Assembly: GCA_016936695.1 (NCBI GenBank)
Contig: JAFGXK010000100.1
Location: 1-20,581 of the forward strand
Reading direction: 5' to 3'
DNA: 20,581 bases
DNA from: Bacteroidales bacterium
Lineage (GTDB): Bacteria > Bacteroidota > Bacteroidia > Bacteroidales > VadinHA17
Of the stretch, positions 14,469-20,581 are shown piece after piece; position 1 is the first letter of the stretch; each line of letters starts with the position of its first letter. A program made the translations under genes and the position numbers. The notes under the pieces were generated by a model. That model saw only the letters and a list, made by a program, of their open reading frames with translations, was not told the origin of the DNA and did no database searches.

Positions 14469-16226
14469 ATGAAAAAAGAGACAACAGGAACTCCTGCCGG
14501 AAAGAGGCAGCTGGAAAAGTATTCATCGGCTTTCACCCTTTCAGACATGGAGATCTTCATTTTCCCGGATCTCTTTTATCCGCTCGTACTCGCTAACATA
14601 ATGTCGCCTTTGATTTGGAAATGGCGTGAAGATCCCTGGTTTGCTGATATCGAAAAAAAGGGATTCAACTACAAAGTAAACAGGATCAAGCAGTTCATAA
14701 TCCATAATTACGTATTCAACCTTGACCTTGCCACATGGGGACTGACAACAAAGACCAGGGAAATTGACCGGTTCCGCGAATTCTTTGACATAGACCTGCT
14801 CCGTCAGTCAAATGCCCTGTTCGGATATGAAGGAGACAAGTACTACTTCGATATTGACATAAGGAAGCACTTCGGACTTGACAGATTCACCACTGATGTG
14901 ATTCCTTACTGGAAGACTGAGACAGTCGAAGCCATGACGGCATTCAAATACAGGGAAAACTTCACGACGGGAGCAGGAGAGTGTGTTTCATTATCATCAC
15001 TGTATGCGGCAGCAATGTTTGTTGTTGGCAGAATTCCCCTCGACAAGATATTCCTGATCGCCACACCACTTCATTCACAAGCCTTTATTACCGAAAAAGA
15101 GGGGCTGATAACCAACAACAGGAGAATAGTAACCAGGAACATGTGGTTCAACGGCACTTCTCTTACTGAAAAGGCGAGGCGTGCCCTCGAAAATGAGAAA
15201 GTCACCGTAGTATCCCATATTTCGGGACATATACATACTGTTTACAGTGAAGCAACAATAGACCCGGAGGCATATCAAATGTTTTCATCGAAGCTAAAGG
15301 CCTTCCTCCGGACAAATATAACCGACGTGGTTTTCATCAATTTCCTCAGGTTCAAGCAGAAATACAAAACCCTCTTCCAGTATATGTGCGAGTGCTCCGG
15401 GAAAAGGAGATACATCTCGCTTGAAAAGATGTTCGAGTACGAACATACCAGCAGATACAATCTCTCAAAAGAGACAAGAGCCAGTCTTGTTAACGAAATT
15501 GAAGGGGATGAATTCCATCTGAGTCCGCTCTCCGGAAAGATAATGCTGAACGACATCGAAGCATTCTTTTGCGACGAAAGGGGTTGCAGTCTGGATGAAT
15601 TCAGAACGGAATTTGTAAAGTATTCCTGTGGAGTCAGCGAAGCCTTTCTGTACGAGATGTTCGAAGATCTTGAAAAATTCACGGTCACAGAGCCGAGATT
15701 ACCAGACAGTGAGAAGTTCTATGCCACTGATGAGGTTCCCGTAATATCCCCGCAGAACACAAGGGAGGAAATTATAAAATCAGTGACAGAACTTGCCGTT
15801 AAATCCGAAATGGCCCTTCTTACAATGTATGTTTACAGGCAAATGGACATGATCGACTGGATTCCGTTTATTAAAGCCTCAATGGAAAGGAATCCCGTAT
15901 GCTTTAGTGAACTCGACTCGATGCTGGTTGACGAGGTTTACAGTATTCTGGGAACGATGCCTGATGAATCGATTTACGACAGCAACCGGCTTGCGCTGCC
16001 TGATGAAGTGTGGAATTTCAGGCGGGGCGACGGGGTGGAGAAGGCTCTGATGCTTGCCGACTTCATAGTGATGAAATATCCCGGGTCGCCTGTTCAGATT
16101 GAGATATCGGATTCAAGGGTTGTTTTAAGGTACAGAAACGAAGAATATCCTTTCCAGTCATCAAAGGGATTCAGAAAGCTGATTGTAATATCAGGAAATG
16201 CCTACAGTGTAAAGGACCTATCTTAA
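14469..16226 (+). CDS. uncharacterised protein with a transglutaminase-like Cys/His core
   Basis: I do not recognise this 585-residue protein. From ATG 14469 (4 bases after ndk) it has no signal peptide or convincing membrane segment. About 20-165 is charged and aromatic-rich (WKWREDPWFADIEKKGF, YYFDIDIRKHFGLDRF). A transglutaminase/papain-like core is suggested by GAGECVSLSSLYAAAM with Cys172 on a helix start, ATPLHSQAFI with His202 thirty residues later, and GLITNNRR where the usual third Asp would be Asn (about 216). The remaining 350 residues hold alternating helices (FLRFKQKYKTLFQYMCE, SEAFLYEMFEDLEKF) with no known motif. A protease or amidase-type activity is possible; a dead scaffold is the alternative. 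Its frame also opens earlier inside ndk (14382), which is not used. The last 9 bases overlap the convergent dciA gene. Confidence 0.75.
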   Translation: MKKETTGTPAGKRQLEKYSSAFTLSDMEIFIFPDLFYPLVLANIMSPLIWKWREDPWFADIEKKGFNYKVNRIKQFIIHNYVFNLDLATWGLTTKTREIDRFREFFDIDLLRQSNALFGYEGDKYYFDIDIRKHFGLDRFTTDVIPYWKTETVEAMTAFKYRENFTTGAGECVSLSSLYAAAMFVVGRIPLDKIFLIATPLHSQAFITEKEGLITNNRRIVTRNMWFNGTSLTEKARRALENEKVTVVSHISGHIHTVYSEATIDPEAYQMFSSKLKAFLRTNITDVVFINFLRFKQKYKTLFQYMCECSGKRRYISLEKMFEYEHTSRYNLSKETRASLVNEIEGDEFHLSPLSGKIMLNDIEAFFCDERGCSLDEFRTEFVKYSCGVSEAFLYEMFEDLEKFTVTEPRLPDSEKFYATDEVPVISPQNTREEIIKSVTELAVKSEMALLTMYVYRQMDMIDWIPFIKASMERNPVCFSELDSMLVDEVYSILGTMPDESIYDSNRLALPDEVWNFRRGDGVEKALMLADFIVMKYPGSPVQIEISDSRVVLRYRNEEYPFQSSKGFRKLIVISGNAYSVKDLS

Positions 16227-16508
16227 AACGATTTCCCGGATCACCTCCTTGCCTGATCTCTCGTTCAACTTCTCCCTGAGAGCTTCCCTGAGCATCATAA
16301 GTTCATTTCTTGCAACCGATGATGTGAGGTGGACATACAGAACGTGATCCCGTATATACACTTTTGAGGTCCTTGAAGCTATTGCTTTCCCGACCATCTC
16401 CTCCCACGAGTTTATAAGATTGACTTCAAGGAGCTTGCCTTCAAGGTTCATTTCCCTGATGTAATCCTTCATAGCTTCGGCAAGCGATATGGTCCTGCTT
16501 CTTCTCAT
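16218..16508 (-). CDS. dciA: DciA-like protein (DUF721)
   Basis: This is a 96-residue DUF721 protein. Members of this family include DciA, the helicase operator that helps load DnaB in bacteria lacking DnaC or DnaI. The sequence fits the short Bacteroidota form: SLAEAMKDYIREM, the core LINSWEEMVGKAIASRTSKVYIRDHVLYVHLTSSVARNELMMLREALREKLNE, then a short basic end. It is preceded by recF: recF TGA and dciA ATG share bases 16505-16508 (ATGA), so translation is coupled. RecF-DUF721 neighbourhoods are common in bacteria and fit a replication role. The stop overlaps the end of the convergent 585-residue gene by 9 bases. The loader function is inferred from the family. Confidence 0.85.
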   Translation of the reverse strand: MRRSRTISLAEAMKDYIREMNLEGKLLEVNLINSWEEMVGKAIASRTSKVYIRDHVLYVHLTSSVARNELMMLREALREKLNERSGKEVIREIVLR

Positions 16509-17632
16509 TGTTCCTGTCTGCCATTTCCGATTACCCCGTCAATGCCATCCTCATTTATTCTGAAAAGCCGGTAATCGGTTTTAATGCTTTCAAGAATATC
16601 ATGAAGACGATCCTGGTGAGTATCGGTTATGAATATCTGACCAAATCTGTGATTACCCACGAGCCGTATTATCTGGGCCACCCGGCCTGCATCGAACTTG
16701 TCAAAAACGTCATCGAGAAGCAGGATAGGCGGGAATCCGGCTTTTCTCTTTATGTATTCAAACTTGGCAAGCTTCAGGGAAACAAGAAAGGATTTCTGCT
16801 GACCCTGCGAACCAAGCGATTTAACAGGATAGTCATCCATTTCAAACACAAGGTCGTCCTTGTGGATGCCGACCGTAGTATACTCCAGCGCCCTGTCTTT
16901 ATTAACCGAAGCAGAAAGCATCTCCTGAAAATCACCTTCACCCAGGTGCGACCTGTAAAGCAGACCAACAGCTTCCTTGCTGTTTGATACCATGGTATAG
17001 TATTCATAGAAAACCGGGACAATCTCATTAACGAGGAGGCTCCTTTCAGCATGAACCAGGCTCCCATACCTGACCAGCTGGGCATCCCAGATTGAAAGCA
17101 TATCGGGATCAAACTGCCCGGAATCTGCAAAATCCCTGAGGAGTTTGTTCCTCTGCTGCAGAGCCTTGTTATAATTCAGAACGGCTTCGAGGTATTCAGT
17201 ATTATACTGGCTTATGATCTTGTTCATAAACTTCCGTCGTTCCTCGCTCCCTTCTATTATAAGGGAGCTGTCGGCCGGGGAAATCATCACAACGGGATAC
17301 CTTCCGACATGATCCGAAAGCCGCGCGTATTCCTTCCCGTTCCTCTTAAGCGTCTTCTGCTTCTGCCTGTGGAATGAGCAGAAAATATTATCCTCCTCTC
17401 CGTTCTTTTCAAATATCCCCTGGATGATGAAGAATTCCTCATTGTGTTTAATGCTGGCGCTGTCGATGTTATTGAAAAAACTCTTTGTAAGCGACAGATA
17501 ATGAATTGCATCAAGGATATTGGTCTTCCCGACACCATTATTGCCCACAATACAGTTGATCCTTGGGGAGAATTCAATGTCGGCCTGGCCGTAATTTTTG
17601 AAGTTGGTTAGCAGGAGTTTTTTAAGGTACAT
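16505..17632 (-). CDS. recF: DNA replication and repair protein RecF
   Basis: RecF is an SMC/ABC-type ATPase that works with RecO and RecR to place RecA at single-strand gaps. In 375 residues the sequence shows Walker A GNNGVGKT at 30-37, TNILDAIHYLSLTKSF after it, and MISPADSSLIIEGSEERRKFMN (about 116-137). The ABC signature region KSLGSQGQQKSFLVSLKLA is at 271-289, Walker B PILLLDDVFDKFD at 302-314, and the ending ITDTH is at 335-339. Length matches the family. It is first in an operon with dciA and has its own candidate promoter. It is not next to dnaA or dnaN as in many bacteria. Confidence 0.96.
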   Translation of the reverse strand: MYLKKLLLTNFKNYGQADIEFSPRINCIVGNNGVGKTNILDAIHYLSLTKSFFNNIDSASIKHNEEFFIIQGIFEKNGEEDNIFCSFHRQKQKTLKRNGKEYARLSDHVGRYPVVMISPADSSLIIEGSEERRKFMNKIISQYNTEYLEAVLNYNKALQQRNKLLRDFADSGQFDPDMLSIWDAQLVRYGSLVHAERSLLVNEIVPVFYEYYTMVSNSKEAVGLLYRSHLGEGDFQEMLSASVNKDRALEYTTVGIHKDDLVFEMDDYPVKSLGSQGQQKSFLVSLKLAKFEYIKRKAGFPPILLLDDVFDKFDAGRVAQIIRLVGNHRFGQIFITDTHQDRLHDILESIKTDYRLFRINEDGIDGVIGNGRQEQ

Positions 17633-17666
17633 TTTCAGGCTCGGGATTCAGGTTAGGTATAAAATA

Positions 17667-17697
17667 CAAATTTACAAAAAAGTCCCTTTCATTGAAA
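17667..17697 (-). promoter_or_regulatory. candidate recF promoter
   Basis: On the minus strand TTTC (complement of 17694-17697), 19 bases, then TAAATTTG (complement of 17667-17674), an exact TAnnTTTG. The start would be near 17661, giving a leader of about 29 bases. It has the same architecture as the divergent promoter at 17769-17799. Confidence 0.5.
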
Positions 17698-17768
17698 TTA
17701 ATTGTCAAACAATTGATATTCTATAGATTAAGTCTCAAATGCATACTCCTGTTTTTTTTATACAATTA

Positions 17769-17799
17769 TTTCAAAATTACTTTAAAAGAACTACTTTTG
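17769..17799 (+). promoter_or_regulatory. candidate promoter of the TPR-ribH operon
   Basis: TTTC (17769-17772), 19 bases, TACTTTTG (17792-17799, exact TAnnTTTG). The start would be near 17806 with a leader of about 32 bases before ATG 17838. Confidence 0.55.
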
Positions 17800-17837
17800 C
17801 GGAGTTATTTTTTTAAGTGATTTAAGCATAAACTGTT

Positions 17838-18524
17838 ATGGCAAAAAGTAAGAAAGATGACAATCCTCAGGGGATTAAGAACGTAGAAGAGACACTGACC
17901 AAAACAGAACAATTTCTTGAAGAGAATTACAAGCCCTTACTTATCGGCCTTGGCGTTCTGGTTGTTTTAGTGGGCCTTTTCTGGCTTGGGAGGATGTACG
18001 TTACAAAACAGAATGATGAGGCTCAGGCTCAGATGTACCAGGCTCAGCGTTACCTTGAACTAGATTCCATCAATCTTGCCCTTAACGGTGACGGTAACTA
18101 TCTTGGTTTTATTGATATTGCAAAGGAATACAAGTTCACCCGTGCGGGTAATCTTGCACGCTATGGAGCAGGTATTTGCAACCTTCATCTCGGCAATTAC
18201 GAGGAAGCCGTTGACTACCTCAACAAATATTCAAAGAAAGACAAGGTTCTGGGATCGATTGCCATCGGTGCCACCGGTGATGCGTTGGTTGAACTCGGGC
18301 AGACTGAAAAAGGTATTTCGAAATATTTAGAGGCTGCTGAATTTGCAGATAACTCATTTAATACCCCGCTTTACCTCATGAAGGCCGGTGAACTTTATGA
18401 ATCGACCGGTAATTATCAGGAAGCGCTGAAAGTGTATGAAAGAATCAAGGATGAGTATCCGACAAGCACTGAAGGCTCCTCGATCGACAAATACATTGCA
18501 CGAGTAAAAGTACTTTCAAAATAA
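17838..18524 (+). CDS. membrane-anchored tetratricopeptide-repeat protein (YfgM-like topology)
   Basis: This is a 228-residue protein with a charged cytoplasmic N-terminus (1-32), one transmembrane segment (33-51, PLLIGLGVLVVLVGLFWLG) and a periplasmic helical domain. Repeated TPR-like units are visible: ARYGAGICNLHLGNYEEAVDYLNKY (about 108-132), IGATGDALVELGQTEKGISKYLEAA (about 142-166) and LMKAGELYESTGNYQEALKVYERI (about 178-201). This topology is that of YfgM, which contacts the Sec translocon and periplasmic chaperones; that role is inferred from architecture, not from close sequence match. The stop TAA overlaps the ribH ATG by one base (TAATG at 18522-18526), so translation is coupled. 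Confidence 0.82.
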   Translation: MAKSKKDDNPQGIKNVEETLTKTEQFLEENYKPLLIGLGVLVVLVGLFWLGRMYVTKQNDEAQAQMYQAQRYLELDSINLALNGDGNYLGFIDIAKEYKFTRAGNLARYGAGICNLHLGNYEEAVDYLNKYSKKDKVLGSIAIGATGDALVELGQTEKGISKYLEAAEFADNSFNTPLYLMKAGELYESTGNYQEALKVYERIKDEYPTSTEGSSIDKYIARVKVLSK

Positions 18525-19009
18525 TGAGCACTGCTGATCTTTCTGACTACGATCAGGGTTCTGTTCCTGATGCCGGCAAGCTGAGATTTGGGATAGTAGT
18601 CGCCGACTGGAACCACGATGTCACATCATCCCTTCTCAATGGCGCCATGCTTACTCTGAAAAAACATGGAGCAACAAACAACAATATAGTTGTCAAACAC
18701 GTCCCGGGCAGTTTTGAACTTACGCTAGGCGCACAGTTCCTTGCCGAGTATGACGACCTTGACGCAATTATTTGCCTGGGATGTGTAATCCAGGGCGAAA
18801 CACCGCATTTCAGTTATATCTGCCAGGGCGTGACCTATGGAATCACAAAGCTTAATCTCGACTACAACATCCCCTTCATATTCGGAGTTTTGACCACTCT
18901 CAATCATGAACAGGCCCTTGAGAGAGCAGGTGGAACGCTTGGCAACAAGGGCGATGAAGCTGCAGTAACGGCTATCAAAATGGCTGTACTCCAGAGGGAA
19001 ATGGAATAA
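18524..19009 (+). CDS. ribH: 6,7-dimethyl-8-ribityllumazine synthase
   Basis: Lumazine synthase condenses 5-amino-6-ribitylamino-uracil with 3,4-dihydroxybutanone phosphate, the step before riboflavin. The 161-residue sequence has all substrate-site motifs: VVADWNHDVT with Trp29 stacking on the pyrimidine, VPGSFELTLGA (60-70), CLGCVIQGETPHFSYIC with catalytic His95, FGVLTTLNHEQALERAGG with phosphate-binding Arg134, and NKGDEAA (141-147). Length is normal for the icosahedral or pentameric enzyme. No other rib gene is in the window and I see no FMN riboswitch upstream, so its expression is tied to the TPR gene. Confidence 0.96.
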   Translation: MSTADLSDYDQGSVPDAGKLRFGIVVADWNHDVTSSLLNGAMLTLKKHGATNNNIVVKHVPGSFELTLGAQFLAEYDDLDAIICLGCVIQGETPHFSYICQGVTYGITKLNLDYNIPFIFGVLTTLNHEQALERAGGTLGNKGDEAAVTAIKMAVLQREME

Positions 19010-19022
19010 TCCCAGATCTGTT

Positions 19023-19068
19023 ATTCGTGCATTAGTGGCAAAAAAACAGCAGCCACGAATGCACTAAT
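19023..19068. terminator. REP-like imperfect hairpin between ribH and the nuclease gene
   Basis: A 17-base arm at 19023-19039 (starting ATTCGTGCATTAG) pairs with 19052-19068 at 15 of 17 positions around a 12-base A-rich loop. The two mismatches are symmetric: the arms differ by swapped C and A. There is no long U-tract on the plus strand, so termination would be weak or Rho-assisted. The sequence resembles dispersed hairpin words I have met in other Bacteroidota intergenic regions, so it may be a repeat family copy. It lies between convergent genes. Confidence 0.6.
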
Positions 19069-19108
19069 GTTATTCTGTTTCAACAGCTGATAATATTTTC
19101 TTCTTTTT

Positions 19109-20581
19109 TTATCTCCTGCACAATCCGCGGTAAGGACAGTAATTGCATTTGGAAAGGGTTTTCGTCATCCTGAAAGGCTCCCCGGAACTGAATATTGAAG
19201 CAACCACTCCGGAGATCCCTGCCATGTATTCTTGTCTTACAGTCCGGTAATCCTCAAGAATCCATTCACTGTTTTTGTCCTCCTTTATTTTCAGAGCGTC
19301 TTCAGCCTTTGCCTGTATCAATTCTTTCACCCTGTAGACAGATGGCCTTACTGCTTCAGACGGGTTATTCGACAGCCAGGCTTCACAATAAAGCAATGTC
19401 TGAAGCCATCCGTCAAACTCCTTCTTCCTGTCATCGTCGAACAGATCATCCAGTGAAGAAATCTTCGGAGCAACCTCTCCGGTCTTGTAATCCACTATCC
19501 TCAGCCTTCCCCCCACCCTGTCGATCCGGTCAATACTGCCTCCTGTTCGTATTCTAAGCTCCGTACCTTCACTTTCAAGCTGCAAGTGAAAACGGTACTC
19601 CTTTTCTGTGCCGACCATCGCAAACGGGGCGATAATCCTGTCAGCAGCAAGAATCCTTCTCAGGTAGTTAAGGAGTATATCCTTGATGATAATATCATTA
19701 CCGCTCTCCGGACGCCTCAGGTCCTGACTATAGATCGTGTCAACAGTCTGATCGATAAGACCAGAAAGAAATGCCGTGTTTCCTGAAAGGGAATCAATAT
19801 AATCCGCAGTGATGTCCTTTCCTGGTGGAACTGTATATATTTCCTTCATTATCATGTGAAGCACCTGTCCAAAGACAGCATGATCGATCTCAGGGGATAT
19901 CTGACCGGGTTCCTTAAGTCCGCTGACGTATCTGTAGTAAAACCTCATCCTGCAGTTCAGCCAGGTGTTAAGGGCCGTAGGGGAAAGCATCGACCTTGCC
20001 TGGTCGCCGGAGTAAAGTCTCATTAGTTTCTCCCGGTGCAAGCCCGTCTTTGCAATCTCAGAATTTTCAGGTGAGCTTGTTCTTATGTCAAAGTTAAGGG
20101 TAACCGTTTCAGGGCTGATCAGGCGTGCATATTTCATCTGGGTAAGAAAGCGGCTCATTTCACCGGTTCGCATACCGGACGAATCGGAGTTGTAAACGAA
20201 AGTGACATTTTCGGCACGGTGAAGGAGTCTGAAAAAATGGTAAGCATAAAGCGATTCCTGGTGGTTTATTACGGGGAGCCCGAATGCGTCTCTAATGCTA
20301 TAGGGAATGAATGATGATCCGGTACTAACGGATGGCAGTGTTCCCTCGTTTACTGAAAGCATTATTATGTTCCTGAAATCAAGCGCCCTGGTCTCGAGAA
20401 ATCCCATTATCTGGATTCCCGACAACGGTTCTCCGGTAAAAGGAACTGACTGGTTCCTCAGGATCTTGTCAAGAATCCTTATATAGGTATCATTCCTGAA
20501 CACTACATCCTTAGAATCTGCAACCGGTTCAAGACGCCTGATAGTCTTCAGTACGGAATGAAGGAATTCGTTCCTGAGTTT
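19109..20581 (-). CDS. AddB-like PD-(D/E)XK nuclease, 5' end outside the window
   Basis: This is the C-terminal part of a RecB-family nuclease of AddB type, which resects DNA double-strand ends with an AddA-like partner. The frame is open to the window edge: a GTG at 20503 exists, but 26 more in-frame codons precede it without a stop. Counted from the first visible residue, a degenerate helicase-like part (MGFLETRALDFRNIIMLSVNEG, SSFIPYSIRDAFGLP) is followed by the nuclease domain. That domain has Cys210 in NCRMRFYYRY, His242 in GQVLHMIMKEIY, GSIDRID with Asp351, IVDYKTG with Asp364 and Lys366, and Gln394 in WLQTLLY. CNYCPYRGLC gives Cys479, Cys482 and Cys488. One early plus three late cysteines is the 4Fe-4S pattern of AddB. 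The stop is TAG at 19109-19111 on the minus strand or nearby; the partner gene is not visible. Confidence 0.87.
   Translation of the reverse strand, partial: KLRNEFLHSVLKTIRRLEPVADSKDVVFRNDTYIRILDKILRNQSVPFTGEPLSGIQIMGFLETRALDFRNIIMLSVNEGTLPSVSTGSSFIPYSIRDAFGLPVINHQESLYAYHFFRLLHRAENVTFVYNSDSSGMRTGEMSRFLTQMKYARLISPETVTLNFDIRTSSPENSEIAKTGLHREKLMRLYSGDQARSMLSPTALNTWLNCRMRFYYRYVSGLKEPGQISPEIDHAVFGQVLHMIMKEIYTVPPGKDITADYIDSLSGNTAFLSGLIDQTVDTIYSQDLRRPESGNDIIIKDILLNYLRRILAADRIIAPFAMVGTEKEYRFHLQLESEGTELRIRTGGSIDRIDRVGGRLRIVDYKTGEVAPKISSLDDLFDDDRKKEFDGWLQTLLYCEAWLSNNPSEAVRPSVYRVKELIQAKAEDALKIKEDKNSEWILEDYRTVRQEYMAGISGVVASIFSSGEPFRMTKTLSKCNYCPYRGLCRR

Noticed and set aside
17700..17714. Inverted repeat AATTGT-CAA-ACAATT upstream of recF
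   Set aside because: The arms are only six AT-rich bases and lie just upstream of the putative -33 element; this is likely by chance, though it contains the TTGTCA word seen before dnaA.
20501..20503. GTG as the start of the AddB-like protein
   Set aside because: The frame continues without a stop to the window edge, and the homologous family has a long N-terminal part, so the gene is cut by the window.

Overview
The window looks like chromosomal DNA of a member of the Bacteroidota, probably an anaerobic Bacteroidales/Marinilabiliales-type lineage. The reasons are the protein content (an LptD of the Bacteroidota type, GldI-like FKBP lipoproteins beside an NrnA-type DHH phosphoesterase and ndk, an RsmI paralogue, an AddB-like nuclease), the near absence of Shine-Dalgarno sequences, and several matches to the Bacteroidota promoter consensus TTTG-N19-21-TAnnTTTG. 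It is mostly core genome: no tRNA, rRNA, CRISPR array, insertion sequence or phage gene was seen. No species is claimed.

Layout. Bases 1-382 are the 3' end of rplI, closed by a strong bidirectional hairpin (400-433) shared with the convergent lptD. From 3120 to 3197 a short divergent promoter region separates lptD from an operon of a cell-wall amidase (3198-4352) and an MCE/MlaD-like protein (4368-5303), so the left third is an envelope-biogenesis block. A 336-base AT-rich gap with three inverted repeats leads into dnaA (5640-7070). A double array of heptanucleotide repeats lies between dnaA and a convergent 934-residue secreted protein that joins a glycosidase-like barrel to a SUMF1-type domain (7138-9942). 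A divergent region with a 21-base palindrome follows, then a tiny basic lipoprotein, a PhnP-like metallo-hydrolase, an RsmI-family methylase, two FKBP-type lipoproteins and the DHH phosphoesterase.

The right part starts with ndk and an unrecognised 585-residue protein with a transglutaminase-like Cys/His core (14469-16226), probably one operon. Convergent to these are dciA (DUF721) and recF, translationally coupled through an ATGA overlap. Divergent from recF is a membrane-anchored TPR protein coupled to ribH through a TAATG overlap. The window ends inside a minus-strand AddB-like PD-(D/E)XK nuclease with a probable Fe-S cluster. A REP-like hairpin separates ribH from that nuclease.

Functionally the window combines envelope assembly (LPS export, peptidoglycan amidase, lipid transport, periplasmic foldases, TPR anchor), replication and recombination (DnaA, DciA, RecF, AddB-like) and nucleotide/cofactor metabolism (Ndk, NrnA-like, RibH). 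I found no clear multi-gene novel system. The best candidates for undescribed biology are the barrel-SUMF1 fusion, the transglutaminase-like protein in the ndk operon, and the palindrome cluster upstream of dnaA.
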